Shown: positions 33,000-41,788, counted from the first letter of the stretch. The stretch: 64,000 nt of DNA from Bifidobacterium platyrrhinorum (GCF_010667645.1 NZ_WHZV01000002.1:226087-290086); one strand, 5' to 3'. Made by a program: numbers and translations. The notes: generated from the sequence alone by a model not told the origin.

Positions 33000-34130
33000 A
33001 TGCGCAAGAATGTCCTCGTTCGCTCCATTGCCGCCCTGTCCGGCATTGTGATGCTGGCCGGTCTCGCGGCCTGCGGCGACAACACCGCATCCACTTCCAG
33101 CAACGGATCCAGCTCTTCCGCCACCAAGTCCGAGCCGGTCTCCGGCGACTTCCAGGGCGCCGGCGCCTCCTCCCAGCAGGCCGCCGTCGAGGCTTGGATC
33201 GCCGGCTTCCAGGGCAACAACCCGGACGCCAAGATCGCGTACAACCCGTCCGGCTCCGGCGCGGGCGTCTCCACCTTCCTGACCGGCGCCACCGCGTGGG
33301 CCGGTTCCGACAAGGCCCTGTCCGACGACGAGGTCTCCCAGTCCAAGGCCGTGTGCGCCTCCGGCGCCGCCTTCGACGTGCCGGTCTACATCTCCCCGAT
33401 CGCCGTGGTCTTCAACCTCAAGGGCGTTTCCGATGCAGGCAAGCACATCAACATGGACGCCTCCACCATCGCCAAGATCTTCGACGGCAAGATCACCACC
33501 TGGAACGACGACGCCATCCAGAGCCAGAACAAGGACCTCAAGCTGCCGGCCACCCCGATCACCGTCGTGCACCGCTCCGATAAGTCCGGCACCACGCAGA
33601 ACTTCGTCTCCTACTTCAAGGACGCCGCCCCGAACGACTGGAGCTACGACCTGTCCGAGAACTGGCCGAACTCCGTCGGCCAGGGCGCCAAGGGCACCTC
33701 GGGCGTGATCTCCACCGTGCAGCAGGCCGACGGCACCATCGGCTACGCCGACTTCTCCCAGGTCGGCAAGCTCGGCACCGTGGCCGTGAAGGTCGGCGAC
33801 TCCTACAACGAGATCTCCGCCGAGGGCGGCTCCAAGGTCATCGAGGACTCCAAGCTCGACGACACCGCCACCGGTGAGAACCGCGTGGTCGTCAAGATCA
33901 ACCACGAGACCGAGGCCAAGGGCGCCTACCCGATCGTCCTCGTGTCCTACATGATCGCCTGCCCGGCCTACAAGGACGCCAAGAACGCCGAGTTCGCCAA
34001 GTCCTGGCTCACCTACGTCACCTCCGACGACGGCCAGAAGGCCGCTCAGGACGCCGCCAGCTCCGCCCCGCTGCCGTCCAGCCTGACCTCGAAGATCACC
34101 AAGTCCATCGAGGCCATCAAGACCAAGTGA
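33000..34130 (+). CDS. pstS: Phosphate ABC transporter substrate-binding lipoprotein
   Basis: A 376-residue lipoprotein. The signal peptide ends in a lipobox LAGLAAC with Cys24. The mature part has PstS motifs: FQGAGASSQQAAVEAWIAGF, YNPSGSGAGVSTFLTGATAWAGSDKAL, PVYISPIAVVFNL, DASTIAKIFDGKITTWND, VHRSDKSGTTQNFVSYF and GAKGTSGVISTVQQADGTIGYAD. It captures phosphate outside the membrane for PstCAB. The ATG at 33000 was chosen for the signal peptide and GAGGGAAAAG site; the longer frame adds no signal. A hairpin after the gene may keep PstS in excess over the permease. Confidence 0.95.
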   Translation: MRKNVLVRSIAALSGIVMLAGLAACGDNTASTSSNGSSSSATKSEPVSGDFQGAGASSQQAAVEAWIAGFQGNNPDAKIAYNPSGSGAGVSTFLTGATAWAGSDKALSDDEVSQSKAVCASGAAFDVPVYISPIAVVFNLKGVSDAGKHINMDASTIAKIFDGKITTWNDDAIQSQNKDLKLPATPITVVHRSDKSGTTQNFVSYFKDAAPNDWSYDLSENWPNSVGQGAKGTSGVISTVQQADGTIGYADFSQVGKLGTVAVKVGDSYNEISAEGGSKVIEDSKLDDTATGENRVVVKINHETEAKGAYPIVLVSYMIACPAYKDAKNAEFAKSWLTYVTSDDGQKAAQDAASSAPLPSSLTSKITKSIEAIKTK

Positions 34131-34213
34131 CGACGCCTCCTCCGGCCCTCCCGGCCGGACGCCGGAACGGCGGTCCATCGGAACCCCGCTGATATCTGAA
34201 TACAGCACAACAC

Positions 34214-34251
34214 CTATGAGCCGCAGTCGTGTGAACGGCTGCGGCTCATAG
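34214..34251 (+). terminator. Hairpin between pstS and pstC
   Basis: CTATGAGCCGCAG (34214-34226) pairs perfectly with CTGCGGCTCATAG (34239-34251). There is no T-run, so it is likely to be leaky or to protect the pstS mRNA end, which would give more PstS than PstCAB. Confidence 0.65.
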
Positions 34252-34345
34252 CCGGTTTCGGAGAACCCCTCTCCCGGGCGGTCGTCACCCGTACATCCGT
34301 ACACGCCATACACGCACAACGCACCATTTCCACTAAGGAGAATCC

Positions 34346-35299
34346 GTGAGTTCGCAAGACACGCCGGTCATGCAGCCGGCCGGTGGCAAAACGGCGGACA
34401 AGGTGTTCAAGGGCATCGCGTATGCCTGCGGCATCCTGATCCTCGTCGTGCTCGCCGCCGTGTTCCTGTTCCTCTTCTTCCGCGCGTGGCCCCTCATCGG
34501 CGGCGACCAGTCCGCCAACAGCGCCACCATCTCGAGCTTCACCGGCGGCAAGACCAACAGCTTCTGGGGCTACGTGCTCCCGCTGCTGTTCGGCACCGTG
34601 CTCGTCTCCATCCTCGCCCTGCTGATCGCGTTCTTCATCTCGATCGGCATCGCCCTGTTCATCTCGCACTACGCGCCGAAGAAGATCGCCACCGGCCTGA
34701 GCTACGTGGTCGACCTGCTCGCCGCCATCCCCTCCGTCATCTACGGTCTGTGGGGCGGCCTGATCCTCGTGCCGGCCATCTACCCGTTCTGGAACTGGGT
34801 GGCCACCTACCTCGGCTGGATCCCGCTGTTCGCCGGCCCGGCCGCCAACCCGCAGCGCACGGTCGCCACCGTGGCCGTCGTCCTGGCCGTCATGGTCCTG
34901 CCGATCATCACCTCCATGTCGCGCGACATCTTCCTCCAGACCCCGACCCTCCAACAGGAGGCCGCCTACGGTCTGGGCGCCACCAAGTGGGAGATGATCA
35001 AGCTGGCCGTGATCCCGTTCGGCAAGTCCGGCATCGTGTCCGCCTCCATGCTGGCCCTCGGCCGCGCGCTCGGCGAGACGATGGCCGTGTTGATGATCCT
35101 GTCCCCGGGCCTCACCTACTCCATCAAGCTGCTGCAGGCCTCCCAGAACCAGACCATCGCCGCGAACATCGCCGCGCAGTACCCCGAAGCGAACGATCTG
35201 GGCGTCTCCACGCTGATCGGAACCGGTCTGATCCTGTTCCTCATCACCTTCGTGGTCAACTACGCCGCCCGTAAGATCACCGAGAAAGCGAGCGTCTGA
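34346..35299 (+). CDS. pstC: Phosphate ABC transporter permease PstC
   Basis: A 317-residue inner-membrane permease with six or more helices. Family blocks are the GYVLPLLFGTVLVSILALLIA helix, YAPKKIATGLSYVVDLLAAIPSVIYGLWG and the cytoplasmic coupling loop EAAYGLGATKWEMIKLAVIPFGKSGI, then LGRALGETMAVLM. A GTG start follows TAAGGAG. It overlaps the pstA start by one base (TGATG), so the two are translationally coupled. Confidence 0.95.
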   Translation: MSSQDTPVMQPAGGKTADKVFKGIAYACGILILVVLAAVFLFLFFRAWPLIGGDQSANSATISSFTGGKTNSFWGYVLPLLFGTVLVSILALLIAFFISIGIALFISHYAPKKIATGLSYVVDLLAAIPSVIYGLWGGLILVPAIYPFWNWVATYLGWIPLFAGPAANPQRTVATVAVVLAVMVLPIITSMSRDIFLQTPTLQQEAAYGLGATKWEMIKLAVIPFGKSGIVSASMLALGRALGETMAVLMILSPGLTYSIKLLQASQNQTIAANIAAQYPEANDLGVSTLIGTGLILFLITFVVNYAARKITEKASV

Positions 35300-36291
35300 T
35301 GGCTGAAGCAACCAAGAAGAAGAACCTCGACGGCGCGCCCGTCATCGACTTCGACAAGTTCCGTCCGACCCGCTCCTCGGAGAACTCCCGCAAGCGCAAG
35401 GACCTCTTCATGACCGGCCTGATCGGCCTGGCCTTCGTGATCGCCTGCATCCCGCTGGTCTCCGTCCTGTGGACGACCATCGTCAACGGCCTGAAGCGAC
35501 TCAACCTCAACTTCCTGTCCTACAACATGACCGGCGTGGTCGGCGGCAACCCGACCCCGTCCGGCGGCTACGGCGGCGTGGTCCACGCCATCATCGGCAC
35601 GCTGGAGATCACCGGCGGCGCCATGGTCATCTCCATCCCGATCGGCATCATGTGCGCCGTGTACCTCGTCGAATACGCGCACGGCGGCAAGCTCGCCATG
35701 ACGATCTCCCTGCTCGTCGACGTGATGAGCGGCATCCCGTCCATCGTCGCCGGCCTGTTCGCCTTCTCGATGTTCACCATCGTGTTCGGCCCCGGCACCA
35801 TCAACGGCATCGAGGGTTCCGTCGCATTGTCCCTGCTGATGCTGCCGACCGTGGTCAAGTCCTGCGAGGAGATGCTCAAGATCGTCCCGAACGACCTGCG
35901 TGAGGCCTCGCTGGCCCTCGGCGTCACCAAGCAGCGCACGATCACCAAGATCGTGCTGCGCACCGCCCTGCCGGGCATCGTCTCCGGCTGCATCCTCGCC
36001 ATCGCGCGAGTGATCGGCGAGACCGCCCCGCTGCTCATGACCGCCGGCTACATCTCCAGCACCAACGTGAACCTGTTCTCCGGCCAGATGACCACCCTGC
36101 CGGTGTTCGTCTACCAGGAGTACTCGAAGCTCAACGCGAACTGCCCGGTCCACGCGACCTCCGCCTGCGTGCCGACCATCCCGATGGAACGCGCCTGGGC
36201 CGCCGCCCTCGTGCTGATCATCATCGTGCTGGTCCTCAACCTCATCGGCCGTCTCGTGGCGAAGGTGTTCGCCGTCAAGACGGAACGCTGA
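35299..36291 (+). CDS. pstA: Phosphate ABC transporter permease PstA
   Basis: A 330-residue permease paired with PstC. Motifs include GGVVHAIIGTLEITGGAMVISIP, YLVEYAHGGKLA, LLVDVMSGIPSIVAGLFAFSMF, and the coupling loop LREASLALGVTKQRTITKIVLRTALPGI, then RVIGETAPLLMTAGY. Six helices are visible after a ~30-residue cytoplasmic N-terminus. Confidence 0.95.
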   Translation: MAEATKKKNLDGAPVIDFDKFRPTRSSENSRKRKDLFMTGLIGLAFVIACIPLVSVLWTTIVNGLKRLNLNFLSYNMTGVVGGNPTPSGGYGGVVHAIIGTLEITGGAMVISIPIGIMCAVYLVEYAHGGKLAMTISLLVDVMSGIPSIVAGLFAFSMFTIVFGPGTINGIEGSVALSLLMLPTVVKSCEEMLKIVPNDLREASLALGVTKQRTITKIVLRTALPGIVSGCILAIARVIGETAPLLMTAGYISSTNVNLFSGQMTTLPVFVYQEYSKLNANCPVHATSACVPTIPMERAWAAALVLIIIVLVLNLIGRLVAKVFAVKTER

Positions 36292-36351
36292 CGCATCGCA
36301 ATATCGCAATACAGACGACATCGCATCACATAGGAATCAAAAGGAAACATC

Positions 36352-37131
36352 ATGGGACAACGCATTGACGTCAACCACGAGAACATCTACTACGGCGACT
36401 TCCTCGCCGTGGAGGATGTGAACATCAACATCGAGCCGAACAAGGTGACCGCGTTCATCGGACCGTCCGGCTGCGGCAAGTCCACCGTGCTGCGCACCCT
36501 GGACCGCATGCACGAGCTCATCCCCGGCGCCCACGTCGAGGGCGAGGTCCTGCTCGAGGGCAAGAACCTGTACGACAAGGACGTGGACCCGGTCTCCGTC
36601 CGCCGTGACGTCGGCATGGTCTTCCAGCGCCCGAACCCGTTCCCGACCATGTCCATCCGCGAGAACGTGCTCGCCGGCGTGCGCCTGAACAACAAGCACC
36701 TGAGCAAGTCCGACGCCGACGACCTCGTCGAGTGGGCCCTGCGCGGTGCCAACCTGTGGAACGAGGTCAAGGACCGTCTCGACAACCCGGGCATCGGCCT
36801 GTCCGGCGGCCAGCAGCAGCGTCTGTGCATCGCCCGCGCCGTGGCCGTCCACCCGCAGGTCGTGCTGATGGACGAGCCGTGCTCCGCCCTCGACCCGATC
36901 TCGACCCTGGCCGTCGAGGATCTGATCAACGAGCTCAAGGACGACTACACCATCGTCATCGTGACCCACAACATGCAGCAGGCCGCCCGTATCGCCGACT
37001 TCACCGCGTTCTTCAACCTGAAGGCCGTCGGCGAGCCCGGCCACCTGGAGTACTTCGCGGACACCACCACGATGTTCAACAACCCCCAGAACGAAGAGGC
37101 CGAGCGCTACATCTCCGGCCGCTTCGGCTGA
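36352..37131 (+). CDS. pstB: Phosphate ABC transporter ATP-binding protein
   Basis: A 259-residue ABC ATPase. Walker A is GPSGCGKST (37-45), the signature is LSGGQQQR, and Walker B is [13 protein letters not shown], with the switch His in VTHNMQQA. The typical PstB blocks [17 protein letters not shown] and [11 protein letters not shown] are present. It powers PstCA. A phoU gene does not follow; transcription stops at the 22-bp stem terminator just downstream. Confidence 0.96.
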   Translation: MGQRIDVNHENIYYGDFLAVEDVNINIEPNKVTAFIGPSGCGKSTVLRTLDRMHELIPGAHVEGEVLLEGKNLYDKDVDPVSVRRDVGMVFQRPNPFPTMSIRENVLAGVRLNNKHLSKSDADDLVEWALRGANLWNEVKDRLDNPGIGLSGGQQQRLCIARAVAVHPQVVLMDEPCSALDPISTLAVEDLINELKDDYTIVIVTHNMQQAARIADFTAFFNLKAVGEPGHLEYFADTTTMFNNPQNEEAERYISGRFG

Positions 37132-37157
37132 TCGCGCGACGGATATCGCCGTCATTT

Positions 37158-37218
37158 CCGGAAAGCCCCGCCGCATACACGTGCATCGCATATGTATGCG
37201 GCGGGGCTTTCCGGTTTC
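37158..37218 (+). terminator. Strong terminator of the pst operon
   Basis: A perfect 22-bp stem lies between 37158-37179 and 37193-37214 (CCGGAAAGCCCCGCCGCAT and complement), followed by TTTCGG. Confidence 0.9.
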
Positions 37219-37231
37219 GGTGCGGGACGCC

Positions 37232-37456
37232 GCGCATGGATGCATGTATGGATGCGTGGATGTGTGAATGTGCGAATGCATGAATGCACGAATGCACGCT
37301 TATTCTTGACCGCCGCGACGGCTTCGGATGCATGCGTGAATGGATGCATGCACGAATGCATGAATGCATGGATGGATGCGTGGATGGATGGGATGCATGC
37401 GTGAATGCGGGAATGCATGGATGGATTCATGCATGCATTTCATGCGTGAATGCAGG
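37232..37456. repeat. Low-complexity ATGNATGN tract
   Basis: About 225 bases are dominated by 4-bp steps such as GGATGCATGTATGGATGCG, GAATGCATGAATGCACG and ATGGATGGATGCGTGG. A short unique stretch lies near 37305-37335. It contains many ATG and GAATG words on the plus strand, but no frame has a plausible gene. It looks like a diverged 4-bp (ATGN) simple repeat that may change length by slippage. It makes up the first part of the 37132-37875 gap. Confidence 0.75.
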
Positions 37457-37474
37457 CGTCATTCGTGGCTGGAT

Positions 37475-37756
37475 TGTCCCTCGACGAATGAAAGCCTCGT
37501 TGCACGCGTCGAGGGACATATTTCGTTGCCCCTCGATGTGGTACGCGTCCTTTCTTTTATCGAGTGGCAAGCTTCCCGCGTTCCGTGAGAACGGGCTCAC
37601 CATAATCCGCCATTTTCCAACAACCCAACGAAGCGCCTTCCCGGCTTGCAAGTCGTCCGTGTGCCCCTCGACGTTCAATCCCCGTGCAATCCGTGCCGAG
37701 GGGCAGGAATTCCTGCCCCTCCATGGATAAAACCCCAATCGCTATACCGAGGGGCA
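37475..37756. repeat. Intergenic array of ~43-bp hairpin units, array 2
   Basis: Four clear units lie at 37475-37518, 37527-37569, 37662-37705 and 37714-37756. Each begins TG(T/C)CCCTC and ends CGAG(G/T)G(G/A)CA. Neighbours are separated by 8-bp spacers (37519-37526, 37706-37713), giving the same 52-bp pitch as array 1. The unit at 37475 has a perfect 12-bp stem TGTCCCTCGACG/CGTCGAGGGACA. The 37570-37661 stretch between the pairs is degenerate. A further decayed unit may start at 37765. Confidence 0.8.
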
Positions 37757-37810
37757 ACATTCATTGCATGCGGCATGCAATCCGCATAAAAGCTCCTACG
37801 CCAAATGAAA

Positions 37811-37852
37811 GGGCCCGTGTCGTCCGCAGGAATCGGCGGACGACACGGGCCC
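37811..37852 (-). terminator. Intrinsic terminator of the purine permease gene
   Basis: GGGCCCGTGTCGTCCGC (37811-37827) pairs perfectly with GCGGACGACACGGGCCC (37836-37852). On the minus strand it is followed by TTTCATTT. Confidence 0.85.
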
Positions 37853-37875
37853 TGGACGTGGCCGCGATCATACGA

Positions 37876-39270
37876 TCACAGAATCGCCATGCACACGAAG
37901 TCGATGATGAACAGCGCGGCGACGGTCCAGATGATCGGATGGACCTCCTTGGCCTTGCCCTTGCAGGTCTTCACGATGCAGTACATGATGAAGCCGCCGG
38001 CGATGCCGTAGGAGATGGAGTAGGAGAACGCCATGAACGCGGTGGCGAAGAACGCCGGGATCGCATCCTCGATGCTCGTCCAGTTCACCTCCTTGAGGGA
38101 CGCGGCCATCATGCAGCCGACGATGACCAGCACGCCGGCGGTCGCGGCGGACGGCACGGCGGAGATGATCGGCGCGAAGAAGATGGACAGCGCGAAGCAG
38201 ATGGAGACGACCACGGAGGTCAGGCCGGTGCGGCCGCCCGCGGCGATGCCCGCGGAGGACTCCACATAGGTGGTGGTGTTCGAGGTGCCGAAGATCGCGC
38301 CGATGGAGGTGGCGATCGAATCGGCGAACAGGGCCTTGTCCATCTTGGAGGAGAAGCCGGAGCCGTTCTCCAGCGCCTTCTCGTCCTCAAGGGAGAAGAT
38401 GCCGGTGCGGCGGCCGGTGCCGAGGAACGTGCCGAGCGTGTCGAACGTGTCGGACATGGAGAACGCGAAGATCGTCACGATCACGAGCGGCAGCTTCGCC
38501 GGGTCGGAGAACAGCGCCGGGAAGCCGTCCGCGGTGAAGATCGCGCCGAAGGTGGTCGGCAGTTCGGAGAACGTCTGCGACAGGGACTGGGAGGAACCGA
38601 AGTTGGTCACGCCGAACGGGATGCCCACCACGGTGGTGATGGCGATGGCGAGCAGCATGCCGCCCTTGACCTTCGTCACGGTGAACACGACGGCGAGCAG
38701 CAGGCCGATGAGGAACACCCACAGCACCGGGGTGTTGAACGTGGCGAGGCCCGGCGTCGCGGCGGTGGCGAGGCCCTTGCCGGCGGCCTTCGTGTCCTTC
38801 GGGGTGAAGGAGATCAGGCCGACGTTGAGCATGCCGACATAGGCGACGAACAGGCCGATGCCGCCGCCGATCGCCTGCTGCAGCTGCTCGGGGATGGCCA
38901 TAATGATCATCTTGCGGATCTTGGTGACGGTGATGAGGATGTTGATCAGGCCGCACAGGAACACCATGCACATCGTCTCCTGCCACGTGAAGCCGAGACC
39001 GAAGCAGACGGTGTAGGTGAAGAACGCGTTGAGGCCCATGCCGGCGGCCTGCGCGTACGGCACGTTGGCGAACAGGCCCATGACGAGCGTGCCGATGATC
39101 GCCGCGATGATCGTGGCGAGGAAGACGCCGCCCCACGGCATGCCGGTGGACGACAGGATCTGCGGGTTGACGACGATGATGTACGCCATCGCGAAGAACG
39201 TGGTCAGGCCGGCCAAGATCTCGGTCGAGACCGTCGTGCCGTTCTCCTTCAAGTGGAAGAACTTCTCCAT
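37876..39270 (-). CDS. NCS2-family purine permease (AzgA/PbuG type)
   Basis: A 464-residue inner-membrane transporter with about 13 hydrophobic segments. Signatures are TEILAGLTTFFAMAYIIVVNPQIL, GLFANVPYAQAAGMGLNAFFTYTV, ISFTPKDTK, FSMSDTFDTLGTFLGTGRRTGI and SSAGIAAGGRTGLTSVV. This matches the AzgA-like branch of NCS2, which imports adenine, guanine or hypoxanthine with protons. The ATG follows AAAGAGAGAAAGAG on the minus strand. I looked for a purine riboswitch in 39271-39479 and see no matching core. Confidence 0.9.
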   Translation of the reverse strand: MEKFFHLKENGTTVSTEILAGLTTFFAMAYIIVVNPQILSSTGMPWGGVFLATIIAAIIGTLVMGLFANVPYAQAAGMGLNAFFTYTVCFGLGFTWQETMCMVFLCGLINILITVTKIRKMIIMAIPEQLQQAIGGGIGLFVAYVGMLNVGLISFTPKDTKAAGKGLATAATPGLATFNTPVLWVFLIGLLLAVVFTVTKVKGGMLLAIAITTVVGIPFGVTNFGSSQSLSQTFSELPTTFGAIFTADGFPALFSDPAKLPLVIVTIFAFSMSDTFDTLGTFLGTGRRTGIFSLEDEKALENGSGFSSKMDKALFADSIATSIGAIFGTSNTTTYVESSAGIAAGGRTGLTSVVVSICFALSIFFAPIISAVPSAATAGVLVIVGCMMAASLKEVNWTSIEDAIPAFFATAFMAFSYSISYGIAGGFIMYCIVKTCKGKAKEVHPIIWTVAALFIIDFVCMAIL

Positions 39271-39479
39271 TGCTCTTTCTCTCTTTCCATGGGTTGTGCG
39301 GAGGCCGCGGCCTCCGGCGAGAATCGCGACTCGCCTTGCCCGCCGGATGCGCCGGAACCCGTCCGGGGCCAGTCCGGCTGGAGCCGTGGCCGATTATAGC
39401 GCGGGCGTATTGCGCGCGGCCGGTGCGCACGAGGCTAGACTGGTCGGCGGAACGACAGGTATCGCATGATGGGGGAGAG

Positions 39480-40295
39480 ATGGGCAAGCCTTCGGTGGAG
39501 GTCTCGATTCGCGCGTGGAAGAAGAACGCGGTGAAGCCGGGCGAGGAGCGCGGTCGCGTGCTGCTCATGCCGGGCACCGGCTACAACTGCGACCGTCCGC
39601 TGCTGTACTGGTCGGCCCAGGCGTTGGTGGAGAACGGCTGGCGCATCGACCGCATGAACGTGCGCAACGCCTCCGACGACCTTTCCACGGTGATCCCGGT
39701 GCTCAACGAGGCGATCGATGGGTGGGTCGCGTCGGTCCGTGCCGAGGCGGCGAGGGCGCGCGCCGCGGCCGCCTCCGGCGACGCCGCCGAGTGCGCCGGT
39801 CCTGCGGCGTCCGCCCCGTCGCCGCGGCTGCTGCTCATCGGCAAGTCGCTCACGACGATGACCTATCCGCACGTCGCCACGACGTTCGGACTGCCGTTCG
39901 TGCTGCTCACCCCGGTGCTGCATCACGCCGACTTCGACCCGTCGGCGCGGGTGATCCCGGTGCCGCGCGTGGGCGACGACATCGTGGCCGAGCCGGACGC
40001 GCCGGCGGTCGACGTCGCGCGTGCGGTCGTCGACGGCGACGCCGCCGCGCTCGCGGGCGGCGAGGGCGAGCTGGAACGGTGGCGCACGTCGCGCTACCCC
40101 GGCCCGGCGCCGCTGGTGTGCGCCGGCACCGCCGATCCGTTCTACGACCGTGCGCGTGCGAACGCGCTCACCCCGCACGTGCACGAATACCCGGATGCGA
40201 ACCATTCGATCGAGGTGCCCGGCCATTGGCGCCGTTCCCTCGACTATCTCAAGGAGGTCTCCGCCTCCGTCGCCCAGTACGCCGCGACGCTGTAG
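39480..40295 (+). CDS. Alpha/beta hydrolase
   Basis: A 271-residue predicted cytosolic protein. It has the fold's order: LLMPGTGYNCDRPLLYWSAQAL near the start, a nucleophile elbow-like LLIGKSLTTM (Ser in GKS), an Asp in CAGTADPFYD and a His in DANHSIEVPGHW. Residues ~85-115 are an Ala-rich insert. The ATG follows GGGGGAGAG, and a TAGACT -10 box lies at 39436-39441. The nucleophile context GKSLT lacks the second Gly of the common GXSXG, so catalysis is likely but not certain. The substrate is unknown. Confidence 0.75.
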   Translation: MGKPSVEVSIRAWKKNAVKPGEERGRVLLMPGTGYNCDRPLLYWSAQALVENGWRIDRMNVRNASDDLSTVIPVLNEAIDGWVASVRAEAARARAAAASGDAAECAGPAASAPSPRLLLIGKSLTTMTYPHVATTFGLPFVLLTPVLHHADFDPSARVIPVPRVGDDIVAEPDAPAVDVARAVVDGDAAALAGGEGELERWRTSRYPGPAPLVCAGTADPFYDRARANALTPHVHEYPDANHSIEVPGHWRRSLDYLKEVSASVAQYAATL

Positions 40296-40297
40296 GG

Positions 40298-40445
40298 ATC
40301 GTCACGGCGACACGCTGCCGGGCCGTGGGGCGGGGAATTGTCACGGCGACACGCTGCCGGGCCGTGGGCGGACAGCCCGGTGGGGTGTCCGTAGGTCCGG
40401 CCGAGCGGCGGCGACCGTGAGGCAGGAGATCGTCACGGCGACACG
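40298..40445 (+). repeat. GGT-loop hairpin element, copy c, between CACGGC repeats
   Basis: A 29-bp sequence (GTCACGGCGACACGCTGCCG plus 9 bases) occurs at 40301-40329 and again at 40340-40368. A shortened copy GATCGTCACGGCGACACG lies at 40428-40445, matching 40298-40315. Between copies 2 and 3 lies the hairpin GGACAGCCC-GGT-GGGGTGTCC (40370-40390, one mismatch) with GTAGG after it and CCGTGAGGC further on. Each flanking repeat can form a CACGGC/GCCGTG stem. Confidence 0.75.
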
Positions 40446-40489
40446 CCGTGTCCTTATCTGTCCGTGAATATGTCCGTGACCTCACGTAA

Positions 40490-40706
40490 CTTATCCACTC
40501 GTAAACCACAGACCGTTGGTTGCAGGTGCGCGCAATCGCACTTGCCGAAGTTCGGCTTGCCGAGCCAGCGCAGGTTGAGAGATATAAGCCCATTTGCGGG
40601 CAGCCGGAAACGGCCTTATGTTGCTCTGCCTGCGTGCAGGGCTTTTTTTATTGCCCGGCGGGGTGCTCCGAACCTCAGGTCAACGGCCGACTTAGGAAGG
40701 AACGCC
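40490..40706 (+). ncRNA. Probable ribosomal protein L10 leader of rplJ-rplL
   Basis: The ~215 bases before rplJ are rich in stems (for example GGTGCGCGC/GCACTTGCC and GCCAGCGCAGG regions) and contain an intrinsic terminator at 40623-40649, followed by a second stretch to the rplJ start. L10(L12)4 is known to bind its own leader RNA and repress. I place this by position and structure; I have not matched the consensus base by base. Confidence 0.55.
40623..40649 (+). terminator. Attenuator terminator inside the rplJ leader
   Basis: GCTCTGC (40623-40629) pairs with GCAGGGC (40636-40642), with one G-T pair, over a 6-base loop, and is followed by seven T. It lies 58 bases before the rplJ start, so read-through would set rplJ-rplL expression. 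Confidence 0.75.
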
Positions 40707-41228
40707 ATGAAGAGGCCCGAAAAGGAAGCGGTGGTCGCCCAGCTTACGGCTCAGTTCCGTGACGCTGACGCGATCTACCTCACCGAGTACCGCGGGCTTA
40801 CCGTTCCGCAGATCTCCGATCTGCGCGAGAAGCTAGGCCGCGATACTTCCTACACTGTGGCAAAGAACACGCTGGCACGCATCGCCGCCAAGGAAGCGGG
40901 CATCGAGGGTCTCGACGAGATTCTCGCCGGCCCGACCGCCATCACCTTCGTGAAGGGCGACTTCATCGAGGCTGCGAAGACCATCCGTGACTTCGCCAAG
41001 GAGAACAAAGCCCTCGTCATCAAGGGCGGCTATGCCGATGGCACCGTCTACGACGCCGAAGGCGCCACCAAGCTGGCGGATCTCAAGTCCCGCCCGCAGC
41101 TGCTCGCCGAGTTCGCCGGCGACATCAAGGCCACGATGTCCAAGGCCGCGTACCTGTTCAACGCTCTGCCGACCAAGGCCGTGCGTACGATCGATGCGCT
41201 GCGCGAGAAGCAGGAGAAGGCCGCCTGA
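40707..41228 (+). CDS. rplJ: 50S ribosomal protein L10
   Basis: A 173-residue protein that anchors L7/L12 dimers on the ribosomal stalk. Typical L10 blocks are AVVAQLTAQFRDADAIYLTEYRGLTV, LREKLGRDTSYTVAKNTLARIA and GPTAITFV, with a helical C-terminus that holds L12. The ATG follows AGGAAGGAACGCC. Upstream in-frame codons belong to the leader. It is followed by rplL after 128 bases. Confidence 0.96.
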   Translation: MKRPEKEAVVAQLTAQFRDADAIYLTEYRGLTVPQISDLREKLGRDTSYTVAKNTLARIAAKEAGIEGLDEILAGPTAITFVKGDFIEAAKTIRDFAKENKALVIKGGYADGTVYDAEGATKLADLKSRPQLLAEFAGDIKATMSKAAYLFNALPTKAVRTIDALREKQEKAA

Positions 41229-41356
41229 TTTCACTGTGGCGGGGGTTCGTCCCAGCCGCGTGAATCGAACGGTCATAACTGAAAAGAAACCAAGTTTTAG
41301 GTGACGGGCATCACCTCTTCATTCCGTCCGTCGCCAAAGATCGAAAGGAAGCCATA

Positions 41357-41737
41357 ATGGCTAAGTACACCAACGATGAGCTGCTGGAAGCCTTCGGCGA
41401 GATGACCCTGGTCGAGCTCTCCGAGTTCGTCAAGGCCTTCGAGGAGAAGTTCGACGTCGAGGCCGCCGCCCCGGTCGCCGCCGTTGCCGCCGCCGCTCCG
41501 GGCGCCGCCCCGGCCGAGGAGGAGAAGGACGAGTTCGACGTCATCCTCTCCGCTGTTGGCGACAAGAAGATCCAGGTCATCAAGGCCGTCCGCGCCATCA
41601 CCAACCTGGGCCTCGCCGAGGCCAAGGGCCTGGTCGACTCCGCTCCGAAGGCCGTCCTCGAGAAGGCCAAGAAGGAAGACGCCGAGAAGGCCAAGGAGCA
41701 GCTCGAGGCCGCTGGCGCTTCCGTCGAGCTCAAGTAA
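41357..41737 (+). CDS. rplL: 50S ribosomal protein L7/L12
   Basis: A 126-residue acidic protein. The N-terminal dimer domain ([19 protein letters not shown]) is joined by an Ala/Pro hinge to the C-terminal factor-binding domain ([41 protein letters not shown]). It recruits translation GTPases. The ATG follows AAAGGAAG. Confidence 0.97.
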   Translation: MAKYTNDELLEAFGEMTLVELSEFVKAFEEKFDVEAAAPVAAVAAAAPGAAPAEEEKDEFDVILSAVGDKKIQVIKAVRAITNLGLAEAKGLVDSAPKAVLEKAKKEDAEKAKEQLEAAGASVELK

Positions 41738-41788
41738 TGAACGCGGCTGGGAAAGCCGCTTCCTATGCTTGACCGCGTAATCGCGAAG

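Noticed and set aside
37284..37760. Small genes in the ATGN tract and hairpin array (74-148 codons)
   Set aside because: The frames consist of translated simple repeats (Met-His-Glu-Cys and similar) and have no binding site or conserved pattern.
39271..39479. Purine riboswitch before the NCS2 permease
   Set aside because: On the minus strand I find no purine-aptamer core (conserved loops TATA...GTCTAC...) before the start; the leader is short and CT-rich.
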